A DNA stretch of 64,000 bases from Psococerastis gibbosa. Lineage: Eukaryota; Arthropoda; Insecta; Psocodea; Psocidae. Positions 55,204-64,000 of this stretch are shown in pieces (position 1 is the first letter of the stretch; every line of letters starts with the position of its first letter). The stretch is taken from contig OZ020484.1 in the NCBI GenBank assembly GCA_963971405.1, positions 7,750,001 through 7,814,000 of the forward strand, written 5' to 3'. The notes below the pieces were generated by a model, which was not told the origin of the DNA, did no database searches, and saw nothing but the letters and a program-made list of their open reading frames with translations. The translations under genes were made by a program, and so were the position numbers.

Positions 55204-55587
55204 GGCGCCCATTCCATTGACCGGCTAGGGCTATTTCCAAAAACGGTGACGTGGTAGCAGACATTCAAGACTTAGGTGGCGTTTCCACCGACCTCGCATT
55301 GCCGAATGCAAATGACATTGACGGAAATTAGAATTTTTCTTTTTATAGAAATCTATTAAAATGTTTGTACTTAACATATCCCATGACGCCATTTTTTAAT
55401 TTTAGTTTGTTTGTTTGTGATTTTACTGTATGATCATTGATCAATTTTAACTATGGCATAGAGGAAAATAAACATTTCCGTCAATTCTGCAATGCGAGGT
55501 CGGTGGAAACGCCACCTAAGTCTTGAATGTCTGCTACCACGTCACCGTTTTTGGAAATAGCCCTAGCCGGTCAATGGAATGGGCACC
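55204..55587. mobile_element. Composite PIF/Harbinger-like MITE, copy 2
   Basis: Same organisation and near-identical sequence to 37081-37462, with TAA on both sides (55201-55203, 55588-55590). Confidence 0.87.
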
Positions 55588-55590
55588 TAA

Positions 55591-56628
55591 TGTGTTGTAT
55601 TGGGGTGCAAGAAAGCTGATGGCGGAAACCTATAATGATATGGCGTAATTTTAAAAAAAAGTTTCCATTGTGGCGCTACAATCGCTATATCCAGTGGCGG
55701 ATTTACCAATAGGCAACTGAGGCAAACGCCTATATCCGTTATTTTGTGTGCGTATTATGTAAAAAAAAAAAAATAGGAATAATGTTTTAAATTTAAGCGC
55801 GCATTTCTGTTTAGTTCAGATGGTACCCCATGTAAACAATGGACCTCTCAAGTGATGACTTTATTGATGCCCCGCCCCCCCCCCCCCCACTTGCACATAC
55901 AATAATTATTAATGTCCGCGACAAGGGCAGTGCCTATGTCCGCACAAAGCCAAACCCGCCCCTGGATATATTCATGTTTAATTTGACTTTGTGCAAAAAA
56001 TTGGAAAGATGGGTGAGGGGGGGGGGGGGGGTTTCATTGGTCCTTAGTAATAATGAGCCAAAGATATTAGCCTGCTCAATCTAGCGATATTTTGGCCTGG
56101 ATTCATAATAAATCAGGCAAAAAGTAAACATTGAAATTTATGCGCAATGTACATTATACATAGTTGCTGGTAGTGCTCGTGCTGATGAATTAAATATTTT
56201 GTCAATCGTAAGCAATTTTTACCGTGGGAATGTTTAAAATGAAAATAAGTTAGAAAGTACAAGAAATTGTTAATTACATTAGACCTGGCACAGGTGCACT
56301 GTGCGATTCCGGGAAACTGCAATAGGTCCATAATAGGCAACTGGGAAGGCGACCTGCAGTCTAGGAAAAAACTTGCACTAAACTCACTTCCATCATTTCA
56401 ACAGCAAGTCACATGCGCGGTAGCGCACGAGCCAAGTTCACCGACAACCCCTAACATCACCCGAAACAATATGAACTCGTACTTGCTATTTTATTTATCA
56501 ATTAGTAAAGGTACATTATTGTAATAGATAATTACGAGTAGTTCCATAGTAAATAATAAATAAATAAGGTAATAAGGTAAATAATAGGCTACTTGATTGT
56601 TGTACCAATAAACTATAAATTATGCTAG
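55591..56628. other. Spacer between composite MITE copies
   Basis: Contains CAGTGGCGGATTTACC at 55694, which looks like a hAT terminus, and C and G tracts near 55876 and 56018. An 85-codon frame at 56267-56524 has no recognisable features. Confidence 0.45.
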
Positions 56629-56631
56629 ATA

Positions 56632-57013
56632 GGCGCCCATTCCATTGACCGGCTAGGGCTATTTCCAAAAACGGTGACGTGGTAGCAGACATTCAAGACT
56701 TAGGTTGCGTCTCCAACGACCTCGCATTGCAGAATGCAAATGACATTGATGGAAATTAGAATTTTTCTTTTTATAGAAATCTATTAAAATGTTTGTACTT
56801 AACATATCCCATGACGCCATTTTTTAATTTTAGTTTGTTTGTGATTTTACTGTATGATCATTGATCAATTATAACTATGGCATAGAGGAAAATATAAACA
56901 TTTCCGTCAATTCTGCAATGCGAGGTCGGTGGAAACGCCACCTAAGTCTTGAATGTCTGCTACCACGTCACCGTTTATGGAAATAGCCCTAGCCGGTCAA
57001 TGGAATGGGCACC
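56632..57013. mobile_element. Composite PIF/Harbinger-like MITE, copy 3
   Basis: Same organisation, flanked by ATA on both sides (56629-56631, 57014-57016). It lies only about 1 kb from copy 2. Confidence 0.87.
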
Positions 57014-57409
57014 ATAAGGCAGCTTAAAGGTTGCTAGGGCTGACTGTAAGCTACTAGCAGGGATATGGCGGCTAACTACGAATACAACGAATACGCAGCC
57101 CCCGACTAAGCAGAGGCATAATCGGAGGGTGTGATGCAGGCTTATCTAGAAAAAGCCACAGTAGCCTCAGGGTTATTCCAAGTCCGGTGGTCGGCATCTT
57201 TTTGAGAAGGAAGAAATTTACAAAAAAGTTTTTAAAAAGCCATACATTATAGGAAGGAATTTTCCGGACGTCGAACATTGGGCGCCACCTCAATAGGTAG
57301 TTTAATCTCATCACTAAAAAGTGCACACGGAATGCTAAGAGATCCCTCCCAAAGAAAGGGTTTTCCCCGAGAGAAAAAAAAACTGAAATATACATAATTC
57401 AATTATATC

Positions 57410-57900
57410 TTCTTCTTCTTCTTCTTCTTCCGGCTCTACAGCCCTTGGTGGGCTTTGGCCTGCTCGACAACACTCCTCCATTCTTCTCGGTTTTGCACAA
57501 CGCTCCACCATCTGGAGACTCCCAACTCGCGAAGGTCATTCTCTAACTCGTCCTTCCAGCGGTTTCTTGGCCGTCCTGGCAGTCGTCTTCCCGTCATGCT
57601 TGCTTTGTACATTTTTCGTGGCATGCGTTCTTCAGACATCCTTACAACGTGTCCCAGCCACCTTAATCGTTGTGCTTTAATGAACCTTACTATGTCTTCT
57701 CCGTTGAGAGCGGCGTCGATTTCAGCGTTGTGTCTTATACGCCATTCTCCGTACTCGTAAAGGGGTCCATATATCCTCCTTATTATCTTTCTTTCGAGTA
57801 CACGTAGTTTGTTGGCATCGTTTACAGTGAGATTCCAGGTTTCCGATCCGTATGTTGCAACTGGTCTTATAAGGGTTTTGTATATTCGTTTATTTATTAT
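57410..57900 (-). pseudogene. LINE reverse transcriptase C-terminus with GAA tail
   Basis: The - strand frame is open from about 57895 to the TAG beside 57436. It includes YKTLIRPVATYGSETWNLT, RRIYGPLYEYGEWRIRHNAE, QRLRWLGHVVRMSEERMPRK and GRRLPGRPRNRWKDELENDL. These are typical end blocks of insect LINEs often mis-annotated as host genes. The (TTC)n at 57410-57432 is its (GAA)n tail. It is 5' truncated but its frame is uninterrupted, so it is fairly recent. Confidence 0.85.
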
Positions 57901-58329
57901 TTATTATTTATATATAATTCAATTATATATATATGTAAAATAAAAGGGGATTGAGTATTTTCTATACGTATTTCAAGTATCACAGCAAGGAAAATCAACC
58001 TACTGAGAGCTCAAAATTAAATTAAACTTCCCACGGGAAGGCAGTGCGGGGGGTGATTTGCGTTAATTTTGACTCTGGATAGTCACATCAACTATTGGCA
58101 GTTTGGAAATTTGGCAGCTTCTTGCCAGCATGCGGCTGCTCAAGCAGCCACACACGTGGGCCATGTGGTCCAACCTTCCCACAGCCCTGCTGCTGAGGAC
58201 CGAACACCTGCAGCAATAATATTTACCAGGGGGGAAATTTGTAATCTATTGGTAAAGGCACTAAGAATTTAAACAACGGGTTAATTGTGGAACTACATTG
58301 CCGGCTGTTTTAATAGTCATGGGCCTCAT

Positions 58330-58445
58330 AGTTATGGAACAATTAGGGCAGAGAGTCAGGGGAAGGGGGCAACGTTTCGTGAGTGGGTGTCACCCCCATC
58401 ATCAGGCATGAAGTCCTGATGGCTTCTGGACGATTGATTCATTAC
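58330..58445. mobile_element. Penelope-like terminal-repeat fragment
   Basis: AACGTTTCGTGAGTGGGTG followed by CACCCCCATCATCAGG has the ACGTTTC...CATCATCAGG arrangement common in Penelope-like element terminal repeats. On the - strand it reads CTGATGA...GAAAC, the conserved core of hammerhead ribozymes, though stem II is poorly formed. Confidence 0.35.
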
Positions 58446-58689
58446 TCTTGTAAAGGGGTTTTGGTAATGGAGCAGGAGGAGCCCTGTGTCCGTGTACCCA
58501 GGGCTGAATTTACCCGGCAAAGGCCTCTAAGCCGCATCTTTGAGGACCCCCTCAAATACTGAAATGATAGGTCTTGATTGAATTCGACGTTACACAGACA
58601 GCTCTCACCGTCGGGCGCCCGTTCTAGCAACATCCAGGGTTGGCAAGCAACGAAGCGAGTCCGAGGGTTTCTCATGGGTACCACATTTT

Positions 58690-58862
58690 TAAAATATCAG
58701 TGCAAAATAGTAGGTTTTCACGCATTTTTAACGAATACATTTCAACATGTATATGGCGATGTATTTCGGGAAACAAGAGGTGGGGCCGTCCGGGGGTCTC
58801 CCATCGAAGATGTAGCCAGTAAAATAGCAGATTGTTATGAATATTATTTTAAACTAATGTAA
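58690..58862 (+). pseudogene. Possible Penelope-like reverse transcriptase remnant
   Basis: FLTNTFQHVYGDVFRETRGG then AVRGSPIEDVASKIADCYEY resembles the Y.Q..G.AMGSPLSP..A.IY motif of Penelope-type reverse transcriptase. It ends at TAA 58860-58862. The key MGSPLSP block is altered to VRGSPIED. The terminal-repeat-like piece 250 bp upstream supports the call, but chance similarity remains possible. Confidence 0.3.
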
Positions 58863-59213
58863 TTTAATTTTTTATTCCATTGGCAATACCCGGGGCCCTA
58901 ATTCCCTAAACAAGGCCTTACTCGGCCAATCCCGCGCTGTTCCCTTCCAACCTCATTGATATTGTATCTATTGTATATATATAGTGTTAATAATAAATCG
59001 TCCCCCCCCCTCCCCCGGGACACCCACGCCTTTTTTTTTTTGTAATTCCAATTCCACAGGAAATATTTGGGTACTTGAAAGGAGCCTCCCCGAAGATCGC
59101 TTTTTATACGATACAATACAATACAATATGTATTTCTTTTAAATTATACAATACATGTAAAATATAAGATAAAATCGTCAAAATATCGTCAAAATCAGGT
59201 AGTTCTGTCATTG

Positions 59214-59365
59214 TCATTGTGCTAGTGCCTCAGTGTAGAAAGCTTTCTCTAAGAGATGGTTTCTAAGCAATTTAGGGAAGTTAGAAGCATTTCTCGCCGC
59301 TCTCAGTTCAATCGGGAGTTCTCTAAGGTAGGCGAAACCTTGTAGTATAGGATCCAGTCTCACTC
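59214..59365 (-). pseudogene. CR1/Jockey-like reverse transcriptase terminus
   Basis: The - strand frame LQGFAYLRELPIELRAARNA then SNFPKLLRNHLLEKAFYTEA and stop (TGA, 59216-59214) matches the LP.E.R......F...LR..LL..AFY.E tail. An AATAC-type simple repeat near 59110-59130 is its likely 3' tail. Confidence 0.6.
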
Positions 59366-60309
59366 ACACTTGGTGCTGGCCTTACAAGGTCTCCCCGTGG
59401 ACAAAAAACCGATCAACCGGGCAACGCCAAATGGAAACATCTAGCGGCTAATCCTTTTACCACAGACAAGAGACGAAAGACATCCACGACTTTTGGGTAC
59501 CTGGTACTGGACCCAGTAACTAGGAATCTCTACCTCGGACACGAAAAGAAGAAGACAGGAAATATTCATTGCCGAGTTATAAAAACATCATTGGTATTAC
59601 AAAGAAGAGATATTTCTCAACATTTGATTCATGCTAAGTTATATTGCTATGGGGCCGTCACTAAACCAGATTGGCCAAAATATTCAAAATTGATTTCTAC
59701 AAAAAGCGATCGGTGAGGCGTCCGGATATGGAAAAAATTCATTATAATAAACATATTAGACTTCATTACAAATTCATTATGTATAGTATCAGGGTTAGTA
59801 GCAGAGTAGGCGAAGCTGTAGAAAAGGGTGTATTTTTTTTTGTCTTCTAATACCTAAGATATTTTTTCTACCTCTCAAATGAATATTTCTTGTGAAATTC
59901 GACTTTGTAGAAAAAACGGGTAGTGACGGTATCCGATTTGCTGTCCGTTGTGTCTTATCTGGCGACCTAATCCATTTGCCATTTGACATCTTCACACGCG
60001 CAAGTTAGCAGTTACAGCTCTCTTTCATGTATCATTTGGACCACTTCTTCATTTGTTTTGCGGTTTTTCCATGTCATTCTTAACATTCTTCCGTGGTCAG
60101 CAGGGGAAAAGTTTGGTTTGTCAATAATGAATGACGATGTTTAAGATGCGTATTGCATAGCGAGACAGCACGCGCCAAACGCAGGAAGTTAGTGTGGCTA
60201 CCCACTACGCATATCTGCTCAACATGACGCACGCCAATTACACAAATCGTGTGCCAAATCTAAACTTAAATTTATAAAGTCAAATTATACCGCGTGTACT
60301 GCCCGACCA
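59366..60309. other. Nothing recognised
   Basis: No coding or repeat signature seen beyond scattered AT-rich runs. Confidence 0.45.
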
Positions 60310-60416
60310 CGATAGGATGGCACTTGGAACACTTATAGAAATCGAATAAACTCGGTGTTCCACTTATGCAAGTTTTCGAATAAACAATTAAAGTGTTCCA
60401 AGTGCCATCCTATCTA
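60310..60416. mobile_element. Short hairpin MITE
   Basis: GATAGGATGGCACTTGGAAC then ACTT at the left pairs exactly with AAGTGTTCCAAGTGCCATCC then TATC at the right, with about 55 bp between. Confidence 0.7.
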
Positions 60417-60424
60417 CAGCATGA

Positions 60425-60856
60425 TCGAGACGATTATAATACCGGGGTTAAATAAATACCCTAGGATTATAACTGTAAACAAACATATTTTGAATAGCAC
60501 TTTCCATTATAAAATTATCTTGTTTACATTTTTATTACCAGGGGATTAAATAAATACCGGTATTATAATCGCCTCGATCAGGCTGCAGACTGATCATGGC
60601 GATTATAATAACGGGGTTTATTTAATCCCCTGTATTAAAAATGTAAACAAGATAATTTTATAATGGAAAGTGCTATTCAAAATTTGTTTGTTTACATTTT
60701 TAATATCAGGGAATTAAATAAACCCCGGTATTTATTTAATCCACTGGTAAACAAGATAATTTTATAATGGAAAGTGCTATTCAAAATTTGTTTGTTTACA
60801 GTTATAATCCTAGGGTATTTATTTAACCCCGGTATTATAAACGCCTCGATCAGACT
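60425..60856. repeat. Cluster of alternating inverted repeats
   Basis: The unit ACCGGGGTTAAATAAATACC...AAACAAACATATTTTGAATA...GCACTTTCCATTATAAAATT occurs once forward (about 60430-60583) and twice in reverse (about 60598-60745 and 60735-60850). The flanks are GATCGAGACGATTATAAT and CGCCTCGATCAGACTG. Its ends resemble those at 2542, 8976 and 14246. Confidence 0.75.
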
Positions 60857-61109
60857 GATGCTGGTCGGGTAGTACAGTACAATTTTAAACCTGGGAAGAT
60901 ACCCCATTGGCAAGTTGTAGACCCAAATGCACACTTTGTGTGCCACATCTAAATTCAAATTTATAAAGTCAAATTATAGTGCATACACAATACACTCTTA
61001 AATATGAGAAGATACCACATTGGGGATTACAACCAATCGCACAACTGCAACAAAATTAGCGCAGACATTGATAGAAAGAAAAATGGGCATACTTCGCTAA
61101 CTTGAAGTT

Positions 61110-61590
61110 ACTTAAGTGAAGACTGTTATTCAGAACCACGAAGTTAAAGATCTACGGAACCCCTATCAGACCGGTTGCAACATACAGCTCAGAAACCTGA
61201 AATCCTACCGCCAACGAACTGCGAGTATTGGAAAGGAAGATAAAAAGGAGAATCTATGGACCTCTCTACGAAAACAGAGAGTGGAATATATAAGAAACAA
61301 CGCCGAAATAGACGCAGTACTAAATGGAGAAGACATAGTCCTTTTAATAAAAGCGCAACATATAATATGGCTGGGACACGTCGTAAGAATGTCAGAAGAC
61401 TGCATGCCGAACAAAATGTGCAAAGCAGGCAAGACGACCACAGGGGCGCTCACGGATTAGAAACTGACCTCCGCGAGTTAGGAGACCGTAGATGCTGGAA
61501 AGACCTGTAAAACCGAGATTACTGGAGGAGTGCTGTTGATCAGGCCACAGTCCACCAAGGGCTGTAGGGCCCGAACTTCAGAAGAAGAAG
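61110..61590 (+). pseudogene. LINE reverse transcriptase C-terminus, older copy of the 57410 family
   Basis: NNAEIDAVLNGEDIVLLIKA, then QHIIWLGHVVRMSEDCMPNK and later LETDLRELGDRRCW parallel the 57410-57900 element. Frameshifts occur near 61250 and 61440. It ends in a GAAGAAGAAGACGAAGAAG tail at 61581-61600. Confidence 0.7.
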
Positions 61591-61803
61591 ACGAAGAAGA
61601 AGAACCAATCACACACATTGTGTGTCAAATCTAAACTCAAATGTATTACATGCATATAGAGATTACTGGAGGAGTGTTGTTGATCAGGCCACAGCCCACC
61701 AAGGGCTGTAGGGCCAGAACTTCAGAAGAAGAAGACGAAGAAGAAGAACCAATCACACACATTGTGTGTCAAATCTAAACTCAAATGTATTACATGCATA
61801 TAG
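61516..61803 (+). repeat. 144-bp tandem duplication at the LINE 3' end
   Basis: AGATTACTGGAGGAGTG through the GAAGAAGAAGACGAAGAAGA tail and CAATCACACACATTGTGTGT to ACATGCATATAG occurs twice in direct tandem, with few differences. Confidence 0.85.
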
Positions 61804-61959
61804 CCTACAGTACGGTCCAATACCAGATTGGCCAGTAAAGCCAGCTGTTTCACACGTCGAGTGCCAAATCTAAACTTAAATATATAGTGTGAAATTGTAC
61901 TCCATGCACAGTACGTGAGGTACCCCTTCTAATTGCGAAGATACCACAATGGAGAGTTT

Positions 61960-62300
61960 TTGTTCCAACGCCTGCTTTCAGCACTTCTGCTTTAAGCAAC
62001 CCTGTCAGCCTGGCGGGGGAAGTGAGTCTGTTTATTAACTTGAGGCACCCTAAGGGCAGACTCCTTCACCTCGGGGAGAAGGGGAGTTGACTGACAGGGT
62101 GAACCTCTTGACTGAAGTGGACTCCGAACCACTTGGGGAACATAGTAAAGTCACACGATTAATTCGGAGGTGACCAGGACTCGCCACGCATGTAGACTGA
62201 CTGGTATAGTCTCAGCGCGCGATCATGTGTTCCCCTGCCAACGCAGTGCACACTACCAAGTTTGCCGCAGTTTGAAACACGCTCTGCTCTCGTGGAATCA
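61960..62300 (-). repeat. Interspersed repeat E, copy 2, opposite orientation
   Basis: Mirrors 32386-32730 along its length, for example AACCCTGTCAGCCTGGCGGG, CCACTTGGGGAACATAGTAA and AGTTTGCCGCAGTTTGAAAC. Confidence 0.7.
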
Positions 62301-63439
62301 ACTTGGTAAGGCCGTTGGCACATTGGAGAGTATTGTGCCAAATATAATTAAAAAAATTTATGAAGTGAAATTATATTCCAACGATTGGCGGGCCCAACCT
62401 TAACCATGTCCCACCCTCTCTGCGGCCCTGGTCATCCAATATTGAGCACGGTCATGGGTTTTGTTAGGAAGGACGTGATATTAACAGTTGTTTTCTAGTA
62501 ACTAGATCTCAACTCGTGCAGTTTCTGGTAAACTAAAATGTTTCAGTCTTAATCCGAGTAGTTTCGTTGCATTCGCACTGAGCAGTCAGCAAGATAACGA
62601 AGTAACTCAGTAATAAGGTATAAGCCCTATTCATTACATTGCAGTATTAAATGGTATATGCTTACTTTACTTTTTTGTGTCCAAGCCAACGTCCCAAAAT
62701 CGGGGGATATTGTAGGCAGCGCTGTTAGCCTCCCACATGTGATTGGACTGGACGTAGGTATATGGTATACTATAATACTGACATACAGTATATAACTAAT
62801 TTAGGCAACCTCCTCGTTATAACCGAAGTTAGAGGATTTATATAAATATGGACTTGGCGGGATTACGCGATCTATTACGCATATCGGAGGCATCGTCTTA
62901 ACCGCTGGAACACAAGCCCGCTCAAGTACAGAGTCTCCTAAATCCGCAGAATTACCTATAGGTAGGGTTACCAGACGTCAGGGATTCGCCCTGACAGTCA
63001 GGGATTTAGGCGGCCGTCAGGAATTGCCGGGTGAAGGTCAGAGAAACATGCAAATGAAAAAAATGGGTTTCGTAACGTTAAAAATGTGAAATAAATATTT
63101 TTACTGCAATTAATAACTTTTTCGCGCTTTAAATTTAAATCAAAATTTGGCGGGAACTTATATTATAATAAAAAATTGTTAGTTTTATTTATTTTAATTC
63201 AAGCATAACAGTTTTTAACAGTGAAATGCACAAGTAAATTTACACTTGATATAATGTGACACTTCAGAAGGAAATGTGCACTATATAGAATGATACTTTG
63301 GTTCAGGTGTCAGGAATTGAGCTTTCTGAAATCTGGTCCCCCTACTTATAGGTCCTATAGGTATGTAAGCCATTGTCATAAATCAGCATAAAAGCAGAAA
63401 TCCTGTTAGCAGGCGTTGGAAAAAAATATTTTTGGGGGT
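62301..63439. other. Nothing recognised
   Basis: AT-rich. A CGTCAGGGATTCGCCCTGAC-type palindrome occurs near 62976-63010. No gene evidence. Confidence 0.45.
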
Positions 63440-63640
63440 TACATAACGCGATTGGATAATAGATCGACTTCGGTCGCAAGGTGGTAGCGTGCTTGTACTT
63501 GTGCGAGCCTCGAAGCACCATGCGATCCATGACGAGTCGTAACTCAGCACAAGTATTAATTTACTCATAGAGGCGACTGAAGAGGTCAATTGGATGCATT
63601 CATTAAATTGTTTGTATGCAATTAACCTTTTTATAAAAAC
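63440..63640 (+). repeat. Short interspersed repeat B, copy 3
   Basis: GGTGGTAGCGTGCTTGTACT, TGTGCGAGCCTCGAAGCACC, AGAGGCGACTGAAGAGGTCA and AATTGTTTGTATGCAATTAA. Confidence 0.6.
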
Positions 63641-64000
63641 AAATATAAGAGCAATAATTTATCTATTTTTTTAATATTTTTTATTTCTGCTGTTCTGCTA
63701 CTTTTATATTCGTAGTATTTAGTATTTTCTTCTCAGCGACAGACGACGTTGTGGGGATTTCTGCTATTGTAAAAAGCTGACAATGTACTTTCATTAAAGG
63801 GGGGGGGGATAGTTTGTATTTTTTGAACCTTACTTTCTTATTTTAACGTTAGCAGCCTCGCAATGGTCGAAATTTTCGATTTAAAGATTTCAACAGATAA
63901 CTTTTTTGATTACCGCTTGCATTACGTACATGTTATTCATGCCAATTGCGTTAATTCTGCTAGTTCTAGACAATGGCTCCAACGAAAATTTCCCAATGAT

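Noticed and set aside
60355-60549. 64-codon frame and its - strand counterpart at 60692-60958
   Set aside because: They lie in the fold-back repeat cluster; the shared peptide comes from the repeated units.
1-64000. tRNA, rRNA genes or CRISPR arrays
   Set aside because: The GGTTCGA-type matches all belong to the SINE family and lack tRNA cloverleaf arms. No rRNA-like stretch or spaced direct-repeat array was seen.

Overview
This looks like an AT-rich, transposon-laden stretch of an insect genome. Three things point that way: intron-rich genes with GT-AG junctions, an odorant-binding-protein-type gene (a family known only from hexapods), and an arthropod TCAGT initiator. I cannot name the species. 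The window is mostly repeats, with two multi-exon genes on the + strand and traces of a third on the - strand.

Gene 1 (1983-8201, six exons) encodes a complete 378-aa D-serine dehydratase/D-threonine aldolase-like PLP enzyme of fold type III. The PLP lysine and the C-terminal His/Cys zinc ligands are intact. Gene 2 (18462-25842, nine exons) encodes a secreted 315-aa protein with 12 cysteines after its signal peptide. It has an NCP...C...C C-terminus typical of Plus-C odorant-binding proteins and a long Thr/Glu-rich insert in the middle. A TATA-like box and a TCAGT initiator sit just upstream. Two - strand exons at 49691-50708 read as the acidic C-terminus of an unidentified protein. No other convincing host gene is visible between 26 and 64 kb.

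The rest is layered mobile DNA. One Tc1/mariner copy (11225-12536) has perfect 27-bp inverted repeats and a broken transposase. About sixteen 5'-truncated non-LTR retrotransposon ends are present, several with microsatellite tails, plus Penelope-like remnants. A tRNA-like SINE occurs in about eight copies, with two further short repeat families. Palindromic MITEs with 3-bp TTA/TAA duplications (PIF/Harbinger style) are common, and four copies share an identical element-within-element structure. hAT-style MITEs carry long G or C tracts and often exact 8-bp target duplications. There is one TTAA-flanked MITE, and a recurrent repeat family with GACA-type microsatellites.

Region by region: 0-9 kb is the dehydratase gene, with a three-level nested insertion in intron 1 and MITEs in introns 4 and 5. 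9-18 kb is intergenic, holding mariner, LINE ends and a regulatory stretch. 18-26 kb is the odorant-binding-protein gene. 26-64 kb is a repeat desert with fossil LINEs, several large palindromes and the acidic exon pair. The two identified genes show no functional link. All exon models come from reading splice sites and frames by eye and have no transcript support.
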